Assembly (NCBI GenBank): GCA_026985435.1
Contig: JALSQL010000040.1
Location: 1 to 14,180 of the forward strand
Origin: Acidilobaceae archaeon
Lineage (GTDB): Archaea; Thermoproteota; Thermoprotei_A; Sulfolobales; Acidilobaceae
Direction of reading: 5' to 3'
DNA: 14,180 nt
Shown piece after piece: positions 7,176 to 13,114 of this stretch. The notes beneath the pieces were generated by a model. The model made no database searches and had not been told where the DNA came from. It saw only the letters and a list, made by a program, of their open reading frames with translations. The position numbers and the translations under genes are program-made. Numbering within the stretch: the stretch's first letter is position 1; each line of letters starts with the position of its first letter.

Positions 7176-8972
7176 ATGGACGACGCTAGGCCGCACACCC
7201 TGAGGCTAGTGGAGAGCCTCGCCCAGCACCTCGAGTTCCCCCTCCACTATTTCAACGTCTCCAGCGGTAGGCCACCCGGCTTCCGCATAGTCCGCACGCC
7301 AAGGGGGCACACGAGCCCCTCCGCCTTCTCCTTTGTCCACTACATGACCGAGCTGATCTCGCAGATCCGGGATCTAGCAGTGAGGACCATTAACGAGCCG
7401 GTTCTTGGCGGTGAAACTCCCGAGAAAGGATTTGTAGAGTGGCTACTCCAGCGGGTGGTTAGCCGGTGTGTGAGAGACCGAGGGTATCCCGACCTCATTT
7501 TGAAGATACATGTTAGCCAATGTGTGGAGAGCCTGGTTGAAATCTATGAGAGCGTGCTGTGTAGCGTTATCCTGGAGGAGGCGAGGGGTGAAGGTTGGGA
7601 GGCCTCGTGCAAGCACCAGCGAGGGTGGGTGGACCCCCTCGAGGTAGACGGTCTCCGAGGTATTGTGGGCAATGACAAGCTTAGCCGCTTCTATAACCTT
7701 ATCACGCTTAGGAAGCTCCTAGACTACTTCCTCTTCATTAGGACGTTCGCGTACTTCATAATGAAAAACCGGGGCCCCGGCGAGGTGAGGTCTTTCAACC
7801 TGAAAAGGGCCCTTAACTCGCTAATGGGCAGAGCCGCCGGGCGCCTCCCAGACAGGACGCTCTTTAACCACATTGTTTTCATTCTACTCAACCACTGCTG
7901 CTATGCCGGGCTGGCGCAGTATCCCCTGGCCGTGTGGAACGCTGTCACCTACGGCCTGGAGCTGCCCTCTGCGACCATCGAGATCTACAGGCCCAGCAGG
8001 CTCCGCTTGGAGAGGTGCTCGAAGGGAGAGCTTTGCATGCCCTTCGAGGCACGCGACTCCGAGCCGTACGGGTACCACCACCCCTGGACTCTGGAGAGGT
8101 ACACACGCCGCTGGGACCTCGACTCGGTCGCCATAACCAGCGCCATAGACCTCTACTACGAGCACGTGTACCGCAACCCCTGGATACGCGGGGCCGTCTA
8201 CACAAGCTTCACGCGCACCCTCGAGTCGGCGGGGGTTCTCCGGATCCCCTTCGAGAAGGACGCCATGCGGCGGAGCATCGTTGTGCCAGTAGTCTACCCC
8301 CGCCGCGCGCTCGAGGAGAGCGTCGACATGATCCCGGTACCCGTGGTCGACAGGCACGAGATACCCCAAGACCTGAGGAGGCTCATGAAGGATGACCTCT
8401 ACAACCTAGCCTCGATGAAGGCGCCGCCCAGCGAGATAAGCGAGGCGGCAACATTCATCCTGTCGAGGCTAGAGAGCTACCTAAGCTCCCTTGAGGTCGA
8501 GAAGGCGGGGAGGCTGAGGGAGCACGTGGCCAGCCTTAGCGGCGGCTGCATACGGGGCTTCATAGTAGACGCCCTACACCCCTTCGCCGGGTTCTACCTT
8601 TCGAGCCAGGTCGTCGAGAGGAGCATAGCAGACGTCCCCTCGCCAGCGAGGAGGATCAACGTGCTGAGGAGGCTCACAGAGAGGCTCACCGAGGCCGACT
8701 ACATCGACATCCAGTACTACGTCATAGTAGACGCTGAGGCTCTACTCAAAGAATATCGGAGGTACAGGAACTCGAAGAACCCGCGGAGAGGACCGGTCAT
8801 ACACACGTACGCCTTCAACATATACGATAAGATCGTGCCAGTAGAATCCTACAATCTCGAGAGGGTGATGAAGACCGTTATAAACATTGACGACGAGCAG
8901 CTATCCAACTACCACTGCCTCGACTCGCTCTCCACAGTCAACGATATAGTGCTAAACTTCGTGAGGGGTTAA
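7176..8972 (+). CDS. Uncharacterised 598-aa protein
   Basis: I do not recognise this protein. It is helix-rich and soluble, with no P-loop and no signal peptide. The N-terminal 60 residues are strand-like (EFPLHYFNVSSG, PPGFRIVRTPRG), followed by helices to about residue 260 that include a hydrophobic but probably buried segment (TLRKLLDYFLFIRTFAYFIM, about 183-202). A middle domain has cysteines in RLERCSKGELCMPF and a YGYHHPW motif (about 300). The C-terminal part contains YIDIQYYVIVDAEALLKEYRR from residue 509. Parts of this last stretch (YID…EYRRY…NS) echo a stretch in the divergent giant protein. ATG 7176 has no Shine-Dalgarno site, consistent with first position on a short-leader transcript. 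The TAA is three bases before the TTG of the membrane-protein gene, so the two are surely one operon. Coding is well supported by length and high-GC third positions; function is unknown. Confidence 0.85.
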   Translation: MDDARPHTLRLVESLAQHLEFPLHYFNVSSGRPPGFRIVRTPRGHTSPSAFSFVHYMTELISQIRDLAVRTINEPVLGGETPEKGFVEWLLQRVVSRCVRDRGYPDLILKIHVSQCVESLVEIYESVLCSVILEEARGEGWEASCKHQRGWVDPLEVDGLRGIVGNDKLSRFYNLITLRKLLDYFLFIRTFAYFIMKNRGPGEVRSFNLKRALNSLMGRAAGRLPDRTLFNHIVFILLNHCCYAGLAQYPLAVWNAVTYGLELPSATIEIYRPSRLRLERCSKGELCMPFEARDSEPYGYHHPWTLERYTRRWDLDSVAITSAIDLYYEHVYRNPWIRGAVYTSFTRTLESAGVLRIPFEKDAMRRSIVVPVVYPRRALEESVDMIPVPVVDRHEIPQDLRRLMKDDLYNLASMKAPPSEISEAATFILSRLESYLSSLEVEKAGRLREHVASLSGGCIRGFIVDALHPFAGFYLSSQVVERSIADVPSPARRINVLRRLTERLTEADYIDIQYYVIVDAEALLKEYRRYRNSKNPRRGPVIHTYAFNIYDKIVPVESYNLERVMKTVINIDDEQLSNYHCLDSLSTVNDIVLNFVRG

Positions 8973-8975
8973 GGG

Positions 8976-10688
8976 TTGAGTAGCCCCTCCTCGCTCCTCT
9001 GCAAGAGGATCCGCAACCTCTTCACATACCACATACCAAGGCTCCAATACAGCATCTCCCAAATGCCATCGCCGAGGAGCGGCCTCGACCCGTACATCTC
9101 ACGTATAAGCCTCACAGCCACTAGCATCCTGGGCATCTCGCTCTTCGTGATAATGGTCACCGCCTCCCTGGTCTTGCTCGAGTCTATAGCCCACCGCGAC
9201 CCCAGGCTGGCAGGCCTGATGGGACTCAACACCACAGCGGGCCCAGGCCACCCGCCCGGCGAGATGGAGGCCGAGATGATCCACACGCTCCACTTTGTAG
9301 GCGTCATCTTCGAGTTGGCCCTAGGCATAGTGGTGTTCGTGCTGGAACTAGAGAGGGTGCCCCACATATCCTTCAACACCATAGCAAACATGCCTAACAC
9401 GTTCTGGGTAAGGTACATGCTACGCTCGGCCCACAGGCGCGCGATGCGCCACTCCAGGCTGGGCTCCCACTGCTACCCCGGCGACAGGCAGTGCATAAAC
9501 ACTAGCACCCTCACGGCCGTTGCCAACATCCTAATGCTCTCCCCCAAATACAGGACCCTGGCCGACTTCTTCATATACTCGAGCCTAGCGATGATACTCT
9601 ACGTTATCTTCATGATATACAACACCATCCACACAGTACTACCCAACCCGCCCTTCCTAATGCTAGCCGCCCTCGCAACAGTCATACCCCTCGGACCCGC
9701 CGTGGCGAGAACCCTCACCACACCCGCGAGGCTGCTCCACAGCGAGCTCGAGTACTACAGGCTAACCAGCCTCCTACGCTTCACGCGCCCCACGCTACGG
9801 TACAACCTCGTAGCCGCCGCCATAGCGCTGGCGATACTGCTACCCGCCTACACCATACTCGGCGGCTCAACAGCGGCTACCCTCCTGGCCACCATACTCT
9901 CGGCCGGCCCCTACCTGGTAGTCTTCATGCTCTCCCCAATCGTGCCCCTCAACTACGCACTCATATACACCCACAGCATAGCATACCTAGCATACCTGGC
10001 ACACGAGCTCGCCGCAGGCCCCGGCCACCTAGCAGAGGCCGAGACCCCGGGGCTCCTCATGGAGCTTGCGATGCTACTGCTACTCGACAGCATAATCCTC
10101 CTCTACTATAGGGTAACAAAGCTCTACACAGACCGCCCCCCACGGACTGGCAGGCCAGGCGAGCAAAGCCTCCACGAGTACTACAAATCGTACCTGGATG
10201 AGATAACCGGCCTCCTAGGGAGGGAAGAGCTAGAGGAGGCATCGAGGCTCATACTAGAAGACATAGCCATAATGCTCCACTACCACATATTCACCGAGAA
10301 CTGCGTAGCCCAGGCAATAGCCGGGCCCGGGCTAGCTGGCGGGGCAACCTACATAACAAACACCATGCTACGCAACATACTCGAAACCGCCACAGCCAGG
10401 GCAGACCTCGAAAGGCCCGACGACACACTAATAATAATACTAAACAGAATACTACTCATAAGCAAGGTAAGGCTGCAGCCAGCCAGATACCACCTAACAC
10501 TACCCACCCACCCCGAAACAAGCCCCGACAGCATACTAGCAGAAACCGCACACAAGGCCTACCAGATCTCCGAAAAAATCCTCCAAAGCCCCTACGCCCC
10601 GCTAGGCGAGCCCCTGCGCTCTCTCAAAGCCCTACACTCCGAAATCATAGGAACAATAAAAATAATAAATAAACTACTAAATAAATAG
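8976..10688 (+). CDS. Polytopic membrane protein (about 8 TM) of unknown function
   Basis: A 570-residue integral membrane protein starting at TTG 8976, with GAGGGGT (8963-8969) six bases upstream inside the end of the preceding gene. Predicted segments: about 47-70, 104-125, 196-221, 225-246, 276-296, 298-320, 322-345 and 358-379. The loop 126-195 is rich in Arg/His and carries two cysteines (HCYPGDRQC), the latter pattern being unusual for a cytoplasmic loop. From about 385 to the end it is soluble and helical, probably cytoplasmic. The layout (paired helices separated by a basic loop, helical cytoplasmic domain) vaguely recalls GspF/TadC/ArlJ-type pilus platform proteins, but I see no diagnostic motif and would not assign it. 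Being coupled to the 598-aa gene, it likely anchors that protein at the membrane (inference). Codon use drifts to A-ending codons toward the 3' end, which enters the AT-rich island. Confidence 0.88.
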   Translation: MSSPSSLLCKRIRNLFTYHIPRLQYSISQMPSPRSGLDPYISRISLTATSILGISLFVIMVTASLVLLESIAHRDPRLAGLMGLNTTAGPGHPPGEMEAEMIHTLHFVGVIFELALGIVVFVLELERVPHISFNTIANMPNTFWVRYMLRSAHRRAMRHSRLGSHCYPGDRQCINTSTLTAVANILMLSPKYRTLADFFIYSSLAMILYVIFMIYNTIHTVLPNPPFLMLAALATVIPLGPAVARTLTTPARLLHSELEYYRLTSLLRFTRPTLRYNLVAAAIALAILLPAYTILGGSTAATLLATILSAGPYLVVFMLSPIVPLNYALIYTHSIAYLAYLAHELAAGPGHLAEAETPGLLMELAMLLLLDSIILLYYRVTKLYTDRPPRTGRPGEQSLHEYYKSYLDEITGLLGREELEEASRLILEDIAIMLHYHIFTENCVAQAIAGPGLAGGATYITNTMLRNILETATARADLERPDDTLIIILNRILLISKVRLQPARYHLTLPTHPETSPDSILAETAHKAYQISEKILQSPYAPLGEPLRSLKALHSEIIGTIKIINKLLNK

Positions 10689-10872
10689 TAATACTAGGTA
10701 ATACAACATAAATACAGATAACAAATATACTAGCAATTATTATACTATTCATGCTAGTTAACCTTCGCTTCTCTTAGGCACTCATTTATTATTAATTAAT
10801 TGCACTCAAATACTCTTATCTCCTACTATAGAATGTAGAAATCACTCTCTAGCCCGTCGCACGCCTGCTAGC

Positions 10873-10887
10873 CTATATAAATATATT
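10873..10887 (-). promoter_or_regulatory. Leftward TATA box inside the inverted repeat
   Basis: Plus-strand CTATATAAATATATT gives AATATATTTATATAG on the minus strand, a strong TATA element touching the left arm. A transcript from it would start near 10855 and run left through the AT-rich island, antisense to the end of the membrane-protein gene. No convincing gene lies on it. Confidence 0.5.
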
Positions 10888-10921
10888 CAGTCTCGAAAAT
10901 ATAGGTAATACAAGCAGTGAG

Positions 10922-10932
10922 CCTTTTTAATA
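10922..10932 (+). promoter_or_regulatory. Rightward TATA box for the 103-aa gene
   Basis: CCTTTTTAATA, immediately followed by TCGAA and the right arm, is a plausible TATA element. The start of transcription would fall near 10953, inside the right arm, giving a leader of about 45 bases to GTG 10997. A protein bound to the arm could therefore control initiation. Confidence 0.5.
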
Positions 10933-10983
10933 TCGAAGCTAGCAGGCGTGTGACGGGCTAGAGAGTGATATCGAAGGTAGCCC

Positions 10984-10990
10984 GGAGGAT
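10984..10990 (+). promoter_or_regulatory. Ribosome binding site deciding the start at 10997
   Basis: GGAGGAT lies six bases before GTG 10997 and twelve before the in-frame ATG at 11003, favouring the GTG. Confidence 0.65.
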
Positions 10991-10996
10991 ACAACA

Positions 10997-11311
10997 GTGA
11001 GTATGAGGGCGTTTTACTTGCCCCCACGGGGCTTTGCGGCGCTCCTGGGACGGCTCATGAATTTAACTGGTAACGTTAGGTCCGACCTGCTCGCCGAGGT
11101 TCTCCTCGAGGAGCTGGAGGCCATGGACGAGGGTGTCTTATTTTATATCAATAGGAATGCTGAGGCATCACTCGAAGATATAGCTACGAGCCTATTCCTG
11201 GCCGTGAGACAGCATAGCAAGAGCGACGCCGAGGCGGCGGCGAGGCTGGAGGCTATTATCGACAGGGCGTTGGAGAGGCTTGGCATCAGCAACAGTGTAG
11301 CTGGACTTTGA
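10997..11311 (+). CDS. Small helical protein of unknown function
   Basis: A 104-residue protein that I do not recognise. It is predicted largely helical: an N-terminal amphipathic segment (RGFAALLGRLMNL), then an acidic helix (LLAEVLLEELEAMDEG), and a C-terminal charged helix (SDAEAAARLEAIIDRALERL). There are no cysteines, signal peptide or DNA-binding motif I would defend. The strong ribosome site at 10984-10990 and the TATA box with the inverted repeat support real expression. Size, acidity and the elaborate operator-like upstream region would fit a regulator or antitoxin-like partner, but nothing in the sequence proves this. It faces the GH114-like gene tail-to-tail across about 167 bp. 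Confidence 0.7.
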   Translation: MSMRAFYLPPRGFAALLGRLMNLTGNVRSDLLAEVLLEELEAMDEGVLFYINRNAEASLEDIATSLFLAVRQHSKSDAEAAARLEAIIDRALERLGISNSVAGL

Positions 11312-11409
11312 CCCCGCGGAGGCGTGGGGAGCTCTCGTCTGTGAGGTGTTGGGCCCGGCGGGCAGTGTGCCTATCTGCGGGTTGGTGTGGTGCGTGAGTG
11401 TCGGGCCGC

Positions 11410-11431
11410 CCGGCCCCCTGCTGGGGGCCGG
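11410..11431. terminator. Strong GC hairpin between convergent genes
   Basis: CCGGCCCCC (11410-11418), loop TGCT, GGGGGCCGG (11423-11431) make a perfect 9-bp stem. It lies in the gap between the ends of the 104-aa gene and the leftward GH114-like gene. There is no T-run, so classic intrinsic termination is not shown; it may protect 3' ends or separate the two transcripts. Confidence 0.4.
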
Positions 11432-11478
11432 TTGCTGTGGGTAGTCCGAGTTATGGCTCGTGCGCCTGTTCGTCCCCT

Positions 11479-12324
11479 CTAGGGCCAGGGTGCCCAGGGT
11501 GTTGGTAGTGGTGGCCTGGTGTAGTCTGGGTCGCATGCTGGTTGTAGTACTGGCTTGAAGCCTAGCGTGGCGTAGACTAGCCACGCTATCCACGCCTCGA
11601 GCCTGTTGTCGACGTACTCTACCGCTATGACGTCCTTCCCGTTTGCCTTGGCGTGTAGTAGGCTGTAGAGGGTCTCGAGGGCCTCCGCGGGGTCTGCGGG
11701 CCTTGTCTTGCAGGTGTCTTGGAGTGTTAGCAGCGTCTCCTCGCGGAGCACGCCGTCTACCTGGTCTAGGAGCCTGTCGTCCCAGAGTAGGCTTGTGGCG
11801 GCCCCTATGTTCACGTAGACCAGCCCCCCGCTGGCGTGGGCTGCGCTGCTTATGTTCGAGACCAGGTCTATCATAGCCTGGCGCGGGTCCACGCCCTGGG
11901 CCCAGGGGGGCTGCAGCTCCGCTATGGCCTCCGCTGCGTCTATGTTGTCTAGGTAGACCCCGGTGTAGCCCTGCTGTAGGGTTGAGAGGGTGTAGTTCAC
12001 TAGTATCGCCCGCCAGGCTGGGCTCCAGTACTCGACCAGGTGCTCCCCCTCGTACTCGGTTGGCTCGTGGACTATCCCGGCCTGCACTGCTATGGGCCAG
12101 TACCACCTCCACTCCTCGGCGTAGCCGGCGTTGATGTAGGCTAGCACAGCCTTGCCCTGGCTTGTGAGCTCCCCCAGGGTGGTCGTGTTGAATTCATCCG
12201 GGTCAACTATCACGGTGGAGTAGGGCTGGTAGGCCTCGGCGCCGTGCGGCGCCCCTATGCAGTAGCAGGCCGGGGCCGCCGAGGCCGCCGCCAGGAGCAG
12301 CAGCAAGAGCCTAGCGCACGCCAA
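11479..12324 (-). CDS. Secreted GH114/TM1410-like TIM-barrel protein
   Basis: A 281-residue protein with an N-terminal signal peptide (MACAR, then a Leu6/Ala-rich core to about residue 18), so it is probably exported. Conserved blocks match the TM1410/MJ1477-like TIM-barrel group related to glycoside hydrolase family 114 (endo-alpha-1,4-polygalactosaminidase-like): AYINAGYAEEWRWYW at 62-76, W100, GVYLDNID at 122-129, VNIGA at 171-175, REE at 194-196 and VEYVD at 235-239. Asp126 and Glu195 or Glu236 are the likely acidic residues. By family it may cleave a polysaccharide at the cell surface; the substrate is unknown. The start is TTG 12324; the alternatives lack a signal peptide. The tail is Pro-rich (RPPLPTPWAPWP). 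It has its own TATA box right after the stop of the upstream gene. Confidence 0.82.
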   Translation of the reverse strand: MACARLLLLLLAAASAAPACYCIGAPHGAEAYQPYSTVIVDPDEFNTTTLGELTSQGKAVLAYINAGYAEEWRWYWPIAVQAGIVHEPTEYEGEHLVEYWSPAWRAILVNYTLSTLQQGYTGVYLDNIDAAEAIAELQPPWAQGVDPRQAMIDLVSNISSAAHASGGLVYVNIGAATSLLWDDRLLDQVDGVLREETLLTLQDTCKTRPADPAEALETLYSLLHAKANGKDVIAVEYVDNRLEAWIAWLVYATLGFKPVLQPACDPDYTRPPLPTPWAPWP

Positions 12325-12364
12325 CCCGGAGCCAGCACCCGCCCCCGGGGGGGTGGGGGCCTCT

Positions 12365-12373
12365 GTTTATAGT
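12365..12373 (-). promoter_or_regulatory. TATA box of the GH114-like gene
   Basis: ACTATAAAC on the minus strand lies just beyond the stop codon of the metallo-beta-lactamase gene (12380-12382). It predicts a start near 12343 and a leader of about 20 bases containing a GGGTG ribosome-site-like motif. The G/C-run palindrome around 12340-12358 may also end the upstream transcript. Confidence 0.55.
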
Positions 12374-12379
12374 GGCGGG

Positions 12380-13114
12380 CTAGTGGAGCCTCAGTGTCAG
12401 CGGCTCCCCCGGCACCACGAGCCTGGGGAGGCCCGACCTCCTGGCCTCCACAGCACTCTCGGGGGTTAGGTGGAAGGCGACCGCCAGCCTGGCGCCCGCC
12501 TCCTCCACGGCGAGCCTCCAGGCGTCCCCCACCCTCATGTGGTACTCCAGCTCTGCCCCGGAGGCTGTGGAGGGCAGGGTGGAGTCGGCCACCACGACCT
12601 CGTGCCCCCTAAGGTGCGCCACCAGGCTCGGGTGGTAGCTGGTGTCCGCAGTGTAGGCCGCGAGGGGCTCACCCCCCAGCCTGATGGAGGCCCCGAAGGT
12701 TGGGGGAGGGTGCCTCACCGGGAAGGCGTGGAGCTCGACCCCGCCCCCGAGAGGTAGGGGGCCCCGGAGAGCCTCAACCTCGACGGCCACGCTCCCGGGG
12801 GCGAAGCGGCGGGCCCACCCTATCCCGGGGGCCACCTCGGGGGCGGCGTAGAGGCGCAGGCTGGGGCAGCCCTCCACCTGCCGGGCGGTCGCCAGGGAGG
12901 GGAGCCCGGCCAGGTGGTCGGCGTGCATGTGGCTAACGTAGACGCCCGAGACCTCGCAGGCCCCGAACCCGGCGGCCTCCAGCCTGGCCAGGCAGCCCTC
13001 CCCGCAGTCGAGGAGGAGCAGCCTGTCGGGGGCCTCCACGAGTATCGAGGGGCCCCCGTATCCGGGGGGCGGCCTGCTCCCGCCGGCGCCTAGTATGTGG
13101 AGCGCTACAGCCAC
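12380..13114 (-). CDS. Metallo-beta-lactamase fold hydrolase, RNase Z-like
   Basis: A 244-residue protein of the metallo-beta-lactamase fold. The di-zinc motif is H62-M-H64-A-D66-H67 (SHMHADHLAGL), with further ligands H135 (PVRHPP), D157 (AYTADTSYH) and H215 (AFHLTPES). H192 in EYHMRVGDA matches the His that follows the acidic stretch in RNase Z-type enzymes. The N-terminal HILGAGGSRP...GYGGPSILVE and LLDCGEG strands are typical of this branch. tRNA 3'-end processing is possible, but the short form lacks an obvious exosite arm and the usual ending HLS is HLT, so another phosphodiesterase or hydrolase role is equally likely. GTG 13114 has GGTGGTGA three bases upstream and overlaps the preceding gene by 10 bp, so the two are co-translated. 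Confidence 0.85.
   Translation of the reverse strand: MAVALHILGAGGSRPPPGYGGPSILVEAPDRLLLLDCGEGCLARLEAAGFGACEVSGVYVSHMHADHLAGLPSLATARQVEGCPSLRLYAAPEVAPGIGWARRFAPGSVAVEVEALRGPLPLGGGVELHAFPVRHPPPTFGASIRLGGEPLAAYTADTSYHPSLVAHLRGHEVVVADSTLPSTASGAELEYHMRVGDAWRLAVEEAGARLAVAFHLTPESAVEARRSGLPRLVVPGEPLTLRLH

Larger units (their letters stand above)
10841..10969. repeat. 32-bp near-perfect inverted repeat with 65-bp spacer
   Basis: The left arm 10841-10872 and right arm 10938-10969 are reverse complements with a single mismatch; the right arm includes GCTAGCAGGCGTGTGACGGG. Each arm begins 0-6 bp outside a TATA-like element of the spacer, so both would lie across the transcription start of outward-directed transcripts. 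Flanking bases show no target-site duplication. It is best read as a duplicated promoter/leader or operator; a MITE-like remnant remains possible. Confidence 0.9.
10689..10996. other. AT-rich intergenic island with symmetric promoter-like repeats
   Basis: About 308 bp, strikingly AT-rich for this genome from 10689 to about 10840. It holds direct repeats TAGGTAATACAA (10695-10706 and 10902-10913), GCACTCA (10778-10784 and 10802-10808), the ATTAATTAAT tract near 10791-10800, the 32-bp inverted repeat described separately, and two outward TATA boxes. A 35-codon minus-strand frame (10645-10752) encodes an uncharged hydrophobic peptide but is weakly supported. I see no tRNA. Confidence 0.7.

Noticed and set aside
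8969..9418. Minus-strand frame of 149 codons inside the membrane-protein gene
   Set aside because: Antisense of membrane-protein codons; no ribosome site and no conserved motif.
10841..10969. Inverted repeat as a complete miniature transposon
   Set aside because: Flanks (…TAGAA left, ATCGA… right) show no target-site duplication, and arms sit symmetrically on TATA boxes, which fits a promoter origin better; kept only as an alternative.
11192..12112. 306-codon minus-strand frame
   Set aside because: Arg/Gly/Pro-rich low-quality translation overlapping the GH114-like gene in another frame on the same strand and the end of the 104-aa gene.
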